Source of the DNA: Rhizaria sp. SCN 62-66
Lineage: Eukaryota; Rhizaria, unplaced
Direction: 5' to 3'
NCBI GenBank assembly: GCA_001724265.1
Contig: MEDY01000222.1
Span: 1 to 48,251, forward strand
DNA: 48,251 nt
Shown here: piece after piece, positions 1-13,100 of the stretch
How positions within the stretch are numbered: position 1 is the first letter of the stretch
How the letters are laid out: each line of letters starts with the position of its first letter
Made by a program: the position numbers and the translations under genes
Notes under the pieces: generated by a model
What the model was told of the DNA's origin: nothing
The model's input: the letters and a program-made list of their open reading frames with translations, nothing else
Databases searched by the model: none

Positions 1-2429
1 GGGGGGTTACAGCCGTAGTCAGCACGTGATAATAGCATCATCAATAATAAAAATAAACATGTACGTAATACATGTCCAAGAGAATAAGAAGCAATAGAGC
101 GTGTGTATTCAGGAAGAGCTATCAAAGTCACCAACTCGTGTTTCACCAACACGAGTCTCTTATTCCTACTTTGGATGAGCTAAGAACCAACGAAGAAAGT
201 CAAGCGTGTGTGAGTTATAAAGTCGAGTGTTCTATTGTTTCTTTGTTGTGTGTCGCCACAGAACAAAAAGTGAGAGTGTTGAGAGTCAGTCGATAGAACG
301 GTAACATCAGCTCCGACTGTTGGGTCGGACATTATGGTGATCTATGCTTTTAAATTCTTAACTTCATCATCCCCAACACTACACAAAGAACAAACAACCT
401 CATACAAGACAATAAGCAACCCCTCTGTACTAAGAGAGTGACTAAATATGGTCAAGTTGAGTCAGATCAAAGCGGGATAACGGAGGCGGAGCCGCGTACC
501 TGCTTACTCAGCTGACAGCAGTTTTACTTGCAAAGCTGCAGAAACGATAGCGAAAGCACACAACAACCTGCGAAAGAGTAAAGCGAGATGGAGTAGAGTG
601 ATATAAATGAGAATAATGTGTAGAAAGCGCGAGTTGTGCTATGTCCTCAAAGAGTATAAAAGTATGGTTTTGAATCGAATCAGTTGTAGCGTTTTCTCAA
701 CATATCCACTCTTGTGGAGTCAGGCGAAAGAAGACAAAATTTATATTCATCATAAATCAAAACAAAACCAAGTACAGAGAGACTAGCTTGCGGGCTAAAA
801 CAAAGTTCTCGAGTGACTAAGGTGTTTGCAAGGAACGAGAACATACCTTGAGGAAGTGTGCTTGTCTGGGGTGTTCTCTTTCGAGCCGCAGTAAGGACAA
901 CTTGTGTGAGACAGTAGATCGACTGAGAAACAAAGCGGGACAGACGTAGAAAGAAGAAAGGCGAGTGGTGAGACGAGGGACTAAACGAGAGATACGCTGA
1001 GAGAAAGTTGGTTTGGTTTGTAAATTGCGTCAGATAGGGGCGATATGTGTCCACAAGCCTACAGCACATTCGCATGCGCCGTTGATTGAGAAGGGTTTAC
1101 TTGGTTGAAATCGAATCATCACGAGAATACGCACAGAAGTAGTGGAATGTGGGGGGTTTTAAAAGCAGAACGGGATGGCGAACTAGACATACCTGAACGA
1201 CGAGAGGCAGTGCTAGATCAGCACAGCGAAAAGGAGAACGAATTAAACGTCTCAGTCAAGAGCGCAACATGGGCTCACGAAAAAGAGAGGCCAAAGTTGC
1301 AAACAAATAGATTAAAATAGCCAAAAGCTGGTCTTAATCAAGTCGGCAACTCGAAGCCTTGGGTGCTCGAGTGCCCTTGTGAGGCGGCACTAGAGACACA
1401 CAAAAAAATCCGGGACAAAGCAAGAACAGATCTGACATAGCAGCGAGAGCGAAAACACTCTCATAAGCTAGAAATGGCCAGGATCACAGCGCAAGACTAT
1501 CTCTAAGAGTAGAGAAGCCGCTCGGGGAGTGAGCTCGGCTGAGCCGTGGTTGGCGCCGATTTTCCTGAAGGATAAATTAGCACAAACCAGGCTCCTGTTC
1601 GCAAATTGAAATTAGAAACAATACTTAAGAGTACTCAAGCATCGCATCTAACCCAACTTCGATGCATTTCGCGAAATCTATCGCTGTAAGCAGGCTTTGT
1701 ACTGATCTCCTCGAACCTGCCCTCGTCCTCACGCACCGACCGGACGACCTAACTTTTTTGAAGTCGATTGTGGGCAAAACGGATCGATTCGCTTGCTCTG
1801 CTCGTCGATCTGGCCGTCGGACTGACTGGCTGGCTGAGGAGTTCGTAAAAAATCGGACTCGCGAATATCCTTTGCGGAAGGATTGTGGGTGTTTAGTTCG
1901 CTCGTTTGGAATCTGTATTTACCCAAAATCTACACGCGTACCGGTTCTTTTCTGTTGTAGTAGTATATCATCTATTGATGTTCAAACGGGAACGTACTTC
2001 GTTGTCAAACCCCCTTCGCGACGTCGTCCTCTCGTCCCCATCCCCAGACCCTAATATTACTCACCAGCAAGTGGCATTAGGCTCTTGGCTCAAATTAAAA
2101 CACAGCAACGCATTTATTATTCTAATTTCCCTACTTTTATCTTACTGTTGACTCTTCCTGTGTTTACCTGCGCCCTCCAGACCCCGTCCCCCGCTCGCCC
2201 CGCTCGCTTGCTTCGTGGACTGCCCGCCTACGCGTGCCCCTGACCTCCTCCTCCAGCTCGGCGCCCACGCGCCCCCGCGCTGCCCCGCACTTTCCCCCGC
2301 GCGCTCATTGTGCCCCGCGCCGCGCTTTTGCCGTGACCGGCCCTCGTTGACGCGCACCGTCGCCGCGCAAGCGCCCGCTCTCGTCGACTCTACTTTGCTC
2401 GGCTCAACCCTGCTCTGCTTTGCTCCCCG
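1..2429. other. Left-edge intergenic / upstream region of the F-box gene
   Basis: I see no convincing gene in this 2.4 kb. Short open frames exist on both strands (for example 680-1075 minus and 1662-2054 plus). They lack the GC-rich, homopolymer-rich composition of every real gene here and match no family I recognise. Composition is near-balanced to AT-rich up to about 2150, then turns sharply GC- and pyrimidine-rich from about 2160 to 2429, just before the F-box start codon; I read that part as the 5' leader. A GTACTT near 1993 and a pyrimidine-rich ...CTCCAG near 2180 could bound a leader intron, but this is a guess. No tRNA or rRNA was recognised. Confidence 0.6.
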
Positions 2430-2584
2430 ATGTCAGCAACAGCAGCCACAGCGGCTAGAGCAGCTGAAACTGCTCTCGTTGCTGCTCATGTGACCGCTTC
2501 CACAGCTGCCGCCGCTGCCCTGCCCATCTCAGCGTCGCCAGACCTCCCTGCTGTGCCAGCAGCGGGGGTGGGCGTGCCAGCTGA

Positions 2585-2615
<31 letters not shown>

Positions 2616-5524
2616 AACAGCGGCAGCAGCCGCAGCCGCAGTATCAGCCCGAGCGTCCACACCTTTAGTCCCAACGCCCCCAACGTCACCGCGAGCAGCG
2701 CCAACATCGCGGCTAATGCAAACGCTAACTCTAACGCTGCTGCTGCTACTGCTGCTGCTGGTCCTACGGTTGACGCTGCAGGTCTGCCGCCGCTGAGCCC
2801 TTTCCCTCCGGCGCGCGCGCTCGCCGCTGCCGCCGCCGCGGCCGCCGCTGCAACGGCCTCCGGCTCGGCCACCGCGTCTGCGTCTCCCAAGAGCAGCACG
2901 CGCTCGCCTGTCTTTGCGTCGGGTCTCAGCCCAAGCATGAGCCCTGCTGCCCTCGACAACCCCAACGCTCTCGCCAACAATAACAACAATAATAACGGCT
3001 TTAATCACAATAATCCACCAGGAACACCTGGCAACGCGCCCGGTACGCGCGGCAGTGCCGGTGGCGGCACCACGAGTCCGCCGGGGCTGCCCCGCGCCGC
3101 TACGGTCGGCGCCAACGCCGCCGCCGGGTCAAGTGGTCACGGCAGCGCCGCCCACACCCCGCATCACGCCCACAACCTCGCTATGGCGGGGGCGGGGAAT
3201 GGCAATAGTTCGTTCAATGAGACCGTGAGCTTCGGTAGCGCGGGTCTCGTGCCGGCGCCGCTCACGACGACTTACAGCGACCTCCACACGCATCTGCGTA
3301 CGCATGGGGATACACATGGGGGCACGCAGGGTGCTCACGGCCATAACGCGGACGCGAACGCGCACGGCGGTGTCATCACTGGCGCGATCAATGAGGAAGA
3401 CACTGAGAGTGCCGCTAATGTAAGTGCTCCCGCCACTAGTGTAAGTGCCAAGGCCCCCGTCGGCGGTCTAAGCGCCCTCATCGGCGGTCTAAGTACCCCC
3501 GCGAACGGTCTAAGTACCAGCCATGGCCCTGCTCCAATTACTGGCACCGCTGCGTTCTCAGTGTTTAGCATTGGCTCAGGCATGTCCGCAAACAACAACA
3601 ACAACAACAACAACACCGTTGCGGCTCTTGCTGCCGGTGGAGATGTTGCTGCTGTTGATCCCAACAGCGCTGTGAACGCAAATGCTGTTGCTAACGATGC
3701 TGTCGCACCGGATGCGCCTGGCAGTATGATGCCGCAGCCTCCGGTGCCGCTGCCGTTGCTGCATACTCAAACGGCGTCGCCTCACTCCGCGTCAGCCTCC
3801 CGGCCGCAGTCGCGCTCGCAGCAGCAGCTGCTGCTGGGCCAATAGGGCCAGCAGCAGCAGCTGCAGTTAACGTCTGTGGCGATGTTGACGACGCCGTCGT
3901 CGTCTGTCAACACCAACTCCAACAGCAATAACCCTCTGCTCGGTAACGATAATAACAATAACAACAACAACAACAACAATAACAATAATCCCAGCTCGAG
4001 CTCTAACTCTAGCGCAAGCATCAACATGAACCCTGCTGCTGTGCTGAGTGCGAATGTAAACGATGCGACAATGTCTGTCGCTGGCAATGGCTTGGCGACT
4101 CATGCGCCGACACCGACTGTGCTCATGTCCGCCGGCGGCGCCTCTGCTGCCGGCACAGGTACGCATGGGCATGTGCTCCCGTTCACCGCGAATGGCGACC
4201 ACAGCCACAGCTCAACGGTGCCGAGCAACGCTGTGACAACGAACATCAACAGCGCGACAGCGGCTCACGGCAACGCGAACGCTGGTTCAAGTGCGCAGTA
4301 TAACCTGACTCTGTCGCCGACCAACGGCTCGTTTGCGTACTCGGCAACGACGGGATCCGTGGTCATGGGTTCCGGCGGCGGCTATAATAACAACAACAAC
4401 AGCACCAGCGGCTCCGTCGTGTACCCAGGTGTTCCTGTCGCGATGCCGGCCGCAATCGCTCTCGCCACCGCCGCTCAGAACAACTCTGTTCATCACCAGA
4501 ACAGCAACAATCATCTGACCATGAACGCGAACGCAAATGTTGACAACGTCGAGAGCAATAACGGTGTGAACAGCGTGATCGACGGTGACGCCAACGCCAA
4601 CTCCAGCGCCAGCGCCAGCGGTGCGAGTGCGGGTGCGGCGGCTGCGGCTGATGCTGGGCCTCTAGCCGCAGCGAACGACGTTGTTCTGGACGCGCGCGCC
4701 GTCGGTTTGCCGGTGCGCACGCAAACGGCGTTCCAGCTCAACAACAACAACAACAACATCAATGTGAACACCAATACGATGAATTCGAACGCGAACGGGT
4801 ACTCGCTTAGACCGTCAGCTGCCTCTGCTGCTGCGCTGACGGCCCTACCGGCCACAGTCGCAAACAACAACGCCAACGTTAGCCATAACGCTAACCCTAG
4901 CTCTAACTGTAGCTCTAGCTCTGCGGTTGTCGCTCCTGCGTTTAGTAGCAACGGGGGGGTGAACGCTGCAAATTCGTCAGACTCTAGCGCCAACGCCAAC
5001 GCTACTGCCACTGCGAATATGAATGCGAATGCGAATGCACTGGGCGCCGGTTTCGTAGTCCCGACCTCAGTCCCCCATCAGGGCCACTTCTCCATCATGC
5101 TGCCCGCGAACAGCACTGCCGCCTCCAATCTCAACTCCGCCGGCAACGCCGGTCTCGCCGCCGGCAACGCTGCGGGGACCGGGATCGGGCCGTACACCGC
5201 GACCAGCGCCACGTTCATCCCCATCCCCGCCGCCGCCGCCGCCGCCAACCAGACCGCGGCCGCGACTGGCAACTCTAACCCCAACCCCGGCGCCGGCGCT
5301 GGCGCTGGTGCTACGGCTGTAGGTGGTGCGCCCGCCTCAGGTCCTCTGGGGAGTTCGTTGGACGCAGCCAGCACGCTGCAAGCGTTGGCGTGGCACCAGC
5401 AGCAGATGCAGTCTCAACAGCAGCTGACGGCCAGCCACATGCCGGCGTACGCGGCGGCCACGCCGTCGCCCGCCGTGCTCAACGACACGGCGAGGCTGGC
5501 GCAGGCGCGGGAACAGTTTGCGAT

Positions 5525-5562
<38 letters not shown>

Positions 5563-5824
5563 GGCAACAGACTCAGCAGACTCAGCAGACTCAGCTACAG
5601 CAACAACAACAGCCTCCGCAGCAGCAGCCGCAACAGCAGGCGTGGTCGCCCTATCCAGCCCCGTCAGTGCAGTCGACAACCAACTCGACAGCGCAGCAAC
5701 AACAGCAGCAGCAGTTTGTGTTTCCCACGCCCGTCTCTCTGCAGTCTCAGGCGCAAACGCAAACGCAGCAGGCTCAGTACTACGGTCAGAGCCAGCCTCA
5801 GACACAGTATCAGTATCAGCAGCC

Positions 5825-5858
<34 letters not shown>

Positions 5859-5948
5859 TTGTATCCAACTTTGCCCCAGACTCTGCCTCAGAATCCGGCT
5901 CAGACCCAGGCTGTCGCTATCGATGCGTTTCCTCAGTATATTCTGACT

Positions 5949-5992
<44 letters not shown>

Positions 5993-8900
5993 GCCGGTTG
6001 CAGGGCAGTATCAGCAGGTTCAATTCGCACAGCAGCCTCTGCAACAGCAGTTGCCGCAGCAGCAACAGCAGCAGTATCAGCTACCCTTGCCTCAACAGCA
6101 GCATCAGCAGCAGCAGCCGCAACTGACGCAGTCGCTGTCTCAAGCTTCTCAGCCTCAACAGCAGCAGCCTCAGTACCAGTACCAACCGCAGTACCAGCAG
6201 CAGCCGCAGCTGCCGACTCAGTATCAGCCCGCTTTGATGCCTCAACAGCAGCAGCAGCAGCATCAGCAGCCGTATCAACAGCCGACTATGCAGCAGCCGC
6301 AACAGCTTCAGCCGCCGCCGCAGCAACAGCAGCTCTCACTCGCGCACTCCGTTTCCAGCAACAGCTTGTACACCGCGAACAACTCCAATCTGCTGAGCAC
6401 CTCGCCGTACACTGCCCCTTCTGCTGTCGCCGCGGTCTCCGCGAGTGACAGCGTGAGCCTCAGCAACAGCGTCGCCCTGAGCAACGCGGCCGCCGCGAGG
6501 GGCAGTGTGGCCGCTCCTGTTGGGCTCACCGAGGCGCAGATGGCACAGTTCCAGTATCAGTACCAGAACCAGCTCCAGCAACACCAACAGCAACAGCAGC
6601 AGCAGCAGCAGATGCAGTTGATGCAGCTCCAGCAGCAACAACAGCGGCAGCAACAACAACAGCAGCAGCAGCAGATTCAACTGCAGCAGTATCAACAGCA
6701 GCAGCAACAGCAGCAGCTGCAGCAACAGATCAGCAACACGTCCGGTGTCGCCACTATTGCGTCTGCCCCTCACTTCACTGCCCAATCGCCCGCCACCGCG
6801 CCGGTCGCTGCGCCGATCAACACGTCCCCGTACTTCGCCGCGGCCCCGGCTCCGGGCGCGCTTCCGGCCACTGCCTCCATGCCCGTGCCTGGGCCGATGC
6901 CAGTGCCGGGCGCAGGCGCGGGCGCAGCCTCGGTTGACCCCAACGCTACGGGGGGGGCGGGCATGATGGCGGTCGGCGCTCTGCCCACGACCGCGCACGG
7001 GAACGCTGCGACTGCGGCCGCTGTGCCTGTCGCGGTCGCTGTGGCTGCGAGCGCGCCGATCGCAAACGCCAACCAGCAGCAGTATCAGCAGCAACAGCAA
7101 CAGCGGGTTGCAGTGATGCCTACGGTCACAACAACGACACCCACACATCAGCAGCAGCAGCAGCAGCAGCAGGCGCGCCCCAACGCGATCAGCGGCAACC
7201 CGAGCAACAGCGGAACGCCCCTCAGCACGACGGCGAGCTCCAGCTCTGCGACCGCCTCTGCAGCGGCGACAAGCGCCGCGAGCGCGCGCCCCTCTGCCTC
7301 CGCGGTCAGCAACGTCCCCACAGCCGCCAACAATGCGGGCAACAGCGTTGTGACCGTCGGCCCTGCCATCCCCCTGCAGTTCTCCGCGACGCCGTTCGAT
7401 CCCGCCGCCGCGTACTCGATCGTCGACCTGTTGACCGGCCGCGTCTTCGCCCTGTCCCCCGCTGCCCGCGCCGCGCCCGCGGCCCCGTTGTACTCGGCCG
7501 CGCGCGCCGCCGCCGTGGCCGCGAGCCCGCGGCTCGGCTCGGGCTTCGCCCGGGACACGCGCGGCATCCTGGCCGGGATTCTGAGCTTCCTCACCCTAAA
7601 GGAGTTGCTATCTCTGTCGCAGGTGTCGCGGCACATGCACGCCGCCGTGCACACGACGCTGCGCTACAGCGACACGCTCGATCTGGCGCAGTTCTGGTCC
7701 GCGCTGGGCGTCAAGCGCTCGCGCCGCGTCGTTGCGCTCGCCAGCGAGATGCGCTCGGTCAAAACGGTGTCGCTCGCTTTCTGCAACCTCGTCACGGACC
7801 GCTTCGTCGCGGACGTGCTGAAAGCGCTGTACCCGACGCCGCCGCAGCGCCAGCAGCTGCGGTCGTTCAACGCCTATTACTGTTACAAGCTCACGGACGC
7901 GTTTGTGGCGATGTTCGTGCGGCACTTCACTAACGTGACGCACGTCGACCTCGGCCGCTGCCTTTCGCTCACTGACGTCTCGTTTTCGCTGCTGTCCCAG
8001 CTGCCCAAGCTCAAGTCCCTCTCGTTCGCCGGCTCGCCGCACCTCTCGCTATGCATGGCGGACCTGCTGACGTCAGCAAGCGACCCCGTCAAGAACACGC
8101 CGATGCCTTTCCCGGCCCTGCGGGACCTCAACGTCGAAGGCTGTTTGCAGCGCATTTGCCGCCGCAGTGACTTGGAGACGATCCGCAGGCTGCGGCCGCG
8201 GCTGCGCATCCAGTTCGTGCCCGTCGACGCCAACTCTTCCTCTTCAAGCGGCGGCGGCGCGAGCGGCGCGGGCTCGGGCGCCAACAGCAACTCCGCCGGC
8301 AGCGACGCCTCTGGCGGCGGGGGCGGCGGCTCGGGCGCGGGCGCGGGCTCGGGCTCCGCCGGCACCGTCAATGGGAACACGGTGGGCGACGACGAGGACG
8401 AGGCCGAGGCCCGTGAGGAGGAAGAGTTGGCTGAGGCACGGGAGTCGTTCGTCACGTCGACGCTCTTCAACGCGGCCAAGAGCGCGAACGAGGAGTATAA
8501 CAACGCCGTCAACAACGCGGCCGACAATGCCGCCGCTCGTGCTAAGGCCGAGATTGTGACTGAGACCGCGGCGGTCGCTGAAGCTGGTCCTGCTCCAGCT
8601 CCGGCTCCTGCTGTTGAGGCTGAGGCTGAGGCTGAGGCTGAGGCTCAAACGGAGGCTGCTGAGACTGAGACTGCTGATGCTGCTGCTAAGCCTGATGTTG
8701 CGGTTGCTGAGGCTGAGGCTGAGGCCGATAAGAAGACTGGCAAGACCAACGCTGACCCCGCGGAGGCTGCTGCTGAGGCTCCTGCTCCCGAGGCTGAGAC
8801 TGAGACTGCTGATGCCAAAGCTGCGGACACCGAGGCGGGCACTGGCGATCCAACTGTTGATGCAAAGGCTGACTCTGACGGCGCCAAGGCTAAGGCTCAG

Positions 8901-9527
8901 ACTGGGGCTGCTGAATCAACGCCTGAGAGTGAGACTGAGGCGGCGGACAAGCCTGAGACCGAGACTAAGGCTGAGGCAGCTAAGGCCGACGAGCAGACTG
9001 AGGCTGAGGCCGACGCTGCCGCAGACTCGAAGACCGAGACTGAAGCGAAGCTTGAGTCGGAGTCTGAGACTGAGACTGCAGCCGAGCCCAAGACTGAGGC
9101 TGAGGCCGACGCGAAAGCTGAGTCTGATTCGAAGGCGGATAAGGCTGAGGCCGAGGTTGAGGCTGAGGCTGAGGTTGAGGCTGAGGCTGACTCCAAGGCT
9201 GACTCTAAGGCTGATTCTAAGGCTGAAGGCGCCGACGCTGAGGATGAGAAGACGAAGACAAAGGCTGAGGCTGATACAGAAGCAGCAAAGACTGAGTCCG
9301 AGCCAGACACTGCAGCTGCCGTCACTCAGGCTGATTCTGAGAAGCCTGAGGCTGAGGCTGAGGCTGAGTCTGCTGAGGATGCTGATGATGGCGTTACGAC
9401 AGCCAAGTCTGAGGTCAACGCAGAGCCAGAAAATACTGCGGAGACTGCGACAGAGTCTGCTACACAGAAGATGGCGAACAAGAAGGCAAACAAGTCTACT
9501 GCCGCGACTCCCAGAAAGAAGGCGTAA
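2430..9527 (+). CDS. Giant F-box / leucine-rich-repeat protein with Asn/Gln/Ala-rich N-terminus (contains one in-frame UAG)
   Basis: Single-exon gene of 2,366 codons if the in-frame TAG at 3843-3845 (codon 472) is read through; it ends with TAA. The start is the first ATG after an in-frame TGA at 2334. Residues 1 to about 1000 are rich in Asn, Ala, Ser and Gly, and about 1030-1580 is dominated by poly-Gln. An F-box-like helix follows at about 1707-1750 (key stretch ILSFLTLKELLSLSQVSR). Leucine-rich repeats of the AMN1/FBXL kind follow at about 1755-1930 (NAYYCYKLTDAF, VDLGRCLSLTDVSF). Then come a Gly/Ser linker, a roughly 360-residue Ala/Glu/Lys/Thr tail and a short basic end. F-box/LRR proteins usually act as substrate receptors of SCF ubiquitin ligases, with the F-box binding Skp1; that role is inferred from the domains. 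Targets are unknown. The family assignment is fairly secure, but the exact orthologue is not. Confidence 0.85.
3843..3845 (+). other. In-frame UAG codon inside the F-box gene
   Basis: The TAG is in frame with both the upstream ATG at 2430 and the coding sequence that runs to 9527. Residues before it end QQQLLLGQ and those after it begin GQQQQLQL, so the low-complexity Gln character is continuous across it. It is one base change from CAG. It also lies wholly in the five-base loop of a predicted hairpin: 3828-3835 plus 3837-3840 pairs with 3846-3857, with one bulged G at 3836. Confidence 0.85.
5521..7171 (+). repeat. CAG/CAA glutamine-coding repeat tracts
   Basis: Many uninterrupted CAG runs lie inside the F-box gene, including about 12 units at 5526-5561, about 11 at 5825-5857, 14 at 5949-5990 and about 8 at 7149-7171. 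They are mixed with CAA, TAT, CCT and CCG codons. They encode the poly-Gln region. Read in the other two frames the same repeats give long poly-Ala or poly-Ser open frames that are artefacts. Confidence 0.9.
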
Positions 9528-10143
9528 TATGCCTGTCTGCAAGCACACAACGCAGACAAGCAAGAACTCTAGACACTGTACAACCACCTTTTTAAAAAGA
9601 AAAGAAGAAAGATATGTCTCACTAGAGCGGCTCTGGTGAGACTATTGTGATCACACCCGTATAGCTTAGATCCCGTACTACTCATTTATCCTGTTTACTT
9701 AAATACATCCAACTGTTTTATTCCTCTATTTCTTCATTATAAATTATGCAATCGTGTTTGTGGTGGAAACTGGGCTTTGCTCACGGTCAGTACCAGCCGA
9801 CAGCTCACGGTCACTATTTTAGGCAGCGACAGTTATTCCCAAGTTCGAACCGCTGTCGACGTTTTGTTTTGAAGGTTAACCGCAGTGATCGTCTCCGTAA
9901 GGCATTTAAATGTGGAGAAATGTTTCCGACGGCTTGTTTCATTCTATAATTTGTTGCTGCTGCTATTCTCGCGCGTGCGCGTTGTACATACCGCGCTTTT
10001 TCGTTCTGCCCCGAGGGCCTCAGCTTGAACGGTCTTGTTGGAGGCCCTTCCAGCGTCCTCTTCTTTTGCCTCCAGCGCCCTCCCATGACCGTAGCTCACG
10101 CTTTCTTCTTTTGCTTCGTATAATTCGCACGTGCAGGGCTACG
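9528..10143. other. Intergenic region between the F-box and cysteine-rich membrane protein genes
   Basis: This AT-richer 616-base spacer must hold the F-box 3' end and the promoter of the next gene. A perfect GTGATCAC palindrome lies at 9647-9654. An in-frame ATG at 9910 could extend the downstream protein by 78 residues, but that extension lacks the composition of the gene and would bury its signal peptide. No clear poly(A) signal was seen. Confidence 0.6.
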
Positions 10144-13100
10144 ATGTGGTGCTCGAGGTACTTCCTATCTCTCGTGCTACTCGCATCACTCGTCCTCTCT
10201 GTTTTGCCGTTTTCGGCAGCCTCAGAGCTGGGTGCCTGCTCGACGTGCCCTTCCGGCCACTACTGCGAGAAGGCCGTCGATGCCCCTCACCTTGCAACTC
10301 CGACTCCTTGCCCCGCCGGCACCTACTCCGCGTCCACCGGCCGCTCCTCTGCGCAAACCTGCCGCGCCTGTCCCGCAGGCTACCTCTGCGCCACCGCTGG
10401 CATCACCCACTTCGACTCTGTCCGCTGCCCCGCCGGTGCCTTTTGCCCCGAGGGCACCGCGGCCGCCGTCCCCTGCCCCGTCGGCACGTTCCAGCCCTCC
10501 ACTGGCGCGTCCTCGCTCGATGAGTGCCTTCCCTGCCCCGCCGGCGCCGTTTGCGCCGCCCCGGCAACTCTGGTGCCCGCCCCCTGCCCCCTCGGCAAGC
10601 TCTGCCCCGCCAAGACCTGGGAGCCCCTCCAGTGTCCCCCCGGCCACTACTGCCCGCCTGCGTCCACCGCCAGCGCCAGCGCCGCCCTCCACGGCGCCTC
10701 GGCTGCATCCGTGAGCGCCCGCGGCGGCGGCTTCGAGGCAATCCCCTGCCCCGCCGGCTTCTACTGCGGCCCCATCGACGCCTCGGCCGCCGTGCCCTGC
10801 CCCGTCGGCACCTTTTGCCCCGCGCGCGCCGCCGCCCCCGAGCCCTGCCCTGCGGGCCACTCTGCGCGAGTCGGCCCGACGGTGTTCGACGGCGCGCGTG
10901 ACTCGCTCGACGCGGCCTGCGCCGCGTGTGCGCCGGGCACCTGGCAGCGCCGCGGCGACACCACCGGCCAGTGCGAGCCCTGCCCCGCCGGCCACACCTG
11001 CCCCGGGGGCGGCCTCGTCGTTGCCCCCGCTGCAGCCGCCCCGCGCGCCGTCCCCGTGAGCACCTACGGTCACGATGAGGCCGAGATGGACACGATGTGC
11101 CCGGCCGGCCACTACTGCCCCGCGGGCTCCGCCGTGCCGGTCGCCTGCCCCGCCGGGTCGTTCAACCCGCTGCGCGGCGCCGGCGCGCCCGCCGACTGCC
11201 TGCCGTGCCCCGCAGACACGTTCTCCGCCGCCGCGGCCGCGACCAGCTGCCGCGCGTGCCCGGCCCACGCGACTGCCGCCGCGGGCTCTGCCGCCTGCGC
11301 GTGCGCCGCCGCGGGCCGCGTCTTCTTCCCCGCGGACCGCTCGTGCCGCTGCAAGCCCGGGTTTGAGCTCAGCCCGCTGGCCGCGCTCGCGGAGGCCAAG
11401 GCCAAGGCCGCCGCCGCGGCTGCCGCCGCGGTCGCTGCCCGCACCCCGCTGACGGCCCGGCTCTCACGCGCCTTCACCAAGCTCACCAGCGGCGTCAACC
11501 GGGCCGCCGCCGACGCTGACTTTGAGGACGGCTCTGAGGCCGACGCTGACCGTGAGGACGACTCTGAGGCCGCTGCCGCGCAGGCCGCCGCCGAAGCCGC
11601 CGACGCCGTGTCGCTCTCTGACATCGAGCTCTCTGCCTACGACTGCCGCGAGACTGTGTACGAGCGGTGCGCCGCGCACGAGGCCCGCGCCGCCAACGGC
11701 AAGTGCGTCGACCGCAGCGGCGCGCACTGTGCGCAGGTCTGCGGCACTGCTGCTTCGGCTAGCACCATCGCTGATGCTGACGCGCCCCTCGAGTCCGCCG
11801 ACACCGTCCTCCAGTTCATCGACCACAGCAACGGCAATAGCCGCGGCAACATGAATGTGAACGGTACGTTCGCGAAGCGTGCGACCTCTGCCCGCGCGCA
11901 TGGCCACTACTTCGACGCCAAGCTCGGCATCTGCCAGTGCCGCGACGCCGCGACGCTGATCGAGAACGTCTGCGACGCCGACTGCCGCGCCCGCGCCCCC
12001 GTGCTCGCTCTCGCGCCTTCCCTCATCAATGCCAACAGCAACGACAACGGCAACGGTAAGACTGCGCTTGACGTCGTCGTCACTCTGCCCAACGGCGCCA
12101 ACGCGCAGCAGTTCGACCAGTACCGTATCTCCGCCGCCCAGGCCGGCTTCACCGCGTCCTCGCTCCCCACCGTCTGCAACAGCAACAGTGACATTGGCAG
12201 TGACAGCGACAGCATGCTGTGCCGCGCCCACCTGGCCTCGGTCAGCCCGCGCGGCGTCGGCGCGCTCTTCTCGCTGCCCGCCACAATCGCCACCGCGCTC
12301 AGCGCCGCCTACCCGGACTCGACCGCGCTCCAGACGTACCTCGCGCGCGCCGGCACTGCCGCCGGCACGCGTGACGGCACGCGTACTGGTGCGCGCGCGC
12401 TGTTTGCGACGGGCAGCAGCGACATCGTCGTCTACCCGGTCGTCTTCTGCCTCAAGCCCAGCGAGAGCCTCGTATTCGAATTCTCCCCGGCCAGCAACTC
12501 GTACCCGACGTACGACGCCGCGAACCTGCTCAACACTAACTCAGCGTTCGACTACTCGCTTTTCACCAACCTGCCCGCGCAGTTCCCCACCCCGGCCTCG
12601 GTCACCACGGCCATCTTCGGCTTCACGTTCACCGACCCCGGCACATACGTCTTCGTCGACTCGGCCGACGCGGACAAGATGTCGATTGTGCGCGTGCTTG
12701 ATGCCGCGCAGACCTGCCCCGCCGGGTCCACGGGCCGCGTCAGCTCGATCTCCAGCGCCACGCTCGCCGAGCTCGGCGTCATCGAGTCCAGCTCCGTGCT
12801 CACCAAGCCCAACTGGGACCTCATCGGCATTCTCCTTGCCATCTTTGTTGTGCTTATTCTCATTATCCTCTTCTCGCTGTGCTGCCTGCAGCACGTCGGC
12901 TGGGGCACTGCGCCCGCCAAGGATCCGCTTTACCGTCGCGAGGCCCAGGTACGTGCAACAGATAGATCTCGCTTATACCACATGTTTATGTGCTTAGTTT
13001 ATATTTAACTTGTATTCTTAGTTATTTATTAAAATTGCCTGAATTCATGTTAAAATACTCACAGATGCCGTTGCTATTTCCTCTTGTTGTTTGTTCCTCT

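Noticed and set aside
680-1075. 131-residue minus-strand open frame
   Set aside because: No family resemblance, composition unlike genes of this window, and no splice or start context that supports it.
1662-2054. 130-residue plus-strand open frame upstream of the F-box gene
   Set aside because: No recognisable domain and AT-balanced composition; more likely promoter or leader DNA.
3846-3900. Splitting the F-box gene into two genes, one ending at 3845 and one starting near 3882
   Set aside because: Only about 30 bases separate them, the frame is identical and the Gln/Asn/Ala composition is continuous, so a single gene with a decoded UAG is simpler.
5390-6448. 352-residue Ala-rich open frame overlapping the F-box gene
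   Set aside because: It is the CAG repeats read in another frame as GCA (Ala); the real frame gives poly-Gln and leads into the F-box and LRR domains.
10222-11268. 348-residue Gly/Ala/Arg-rich open frame on the minus strand
   Set aside because: It is antisense to the cysteine-rich repeats and has no domain; it arises from GC-rich codons.
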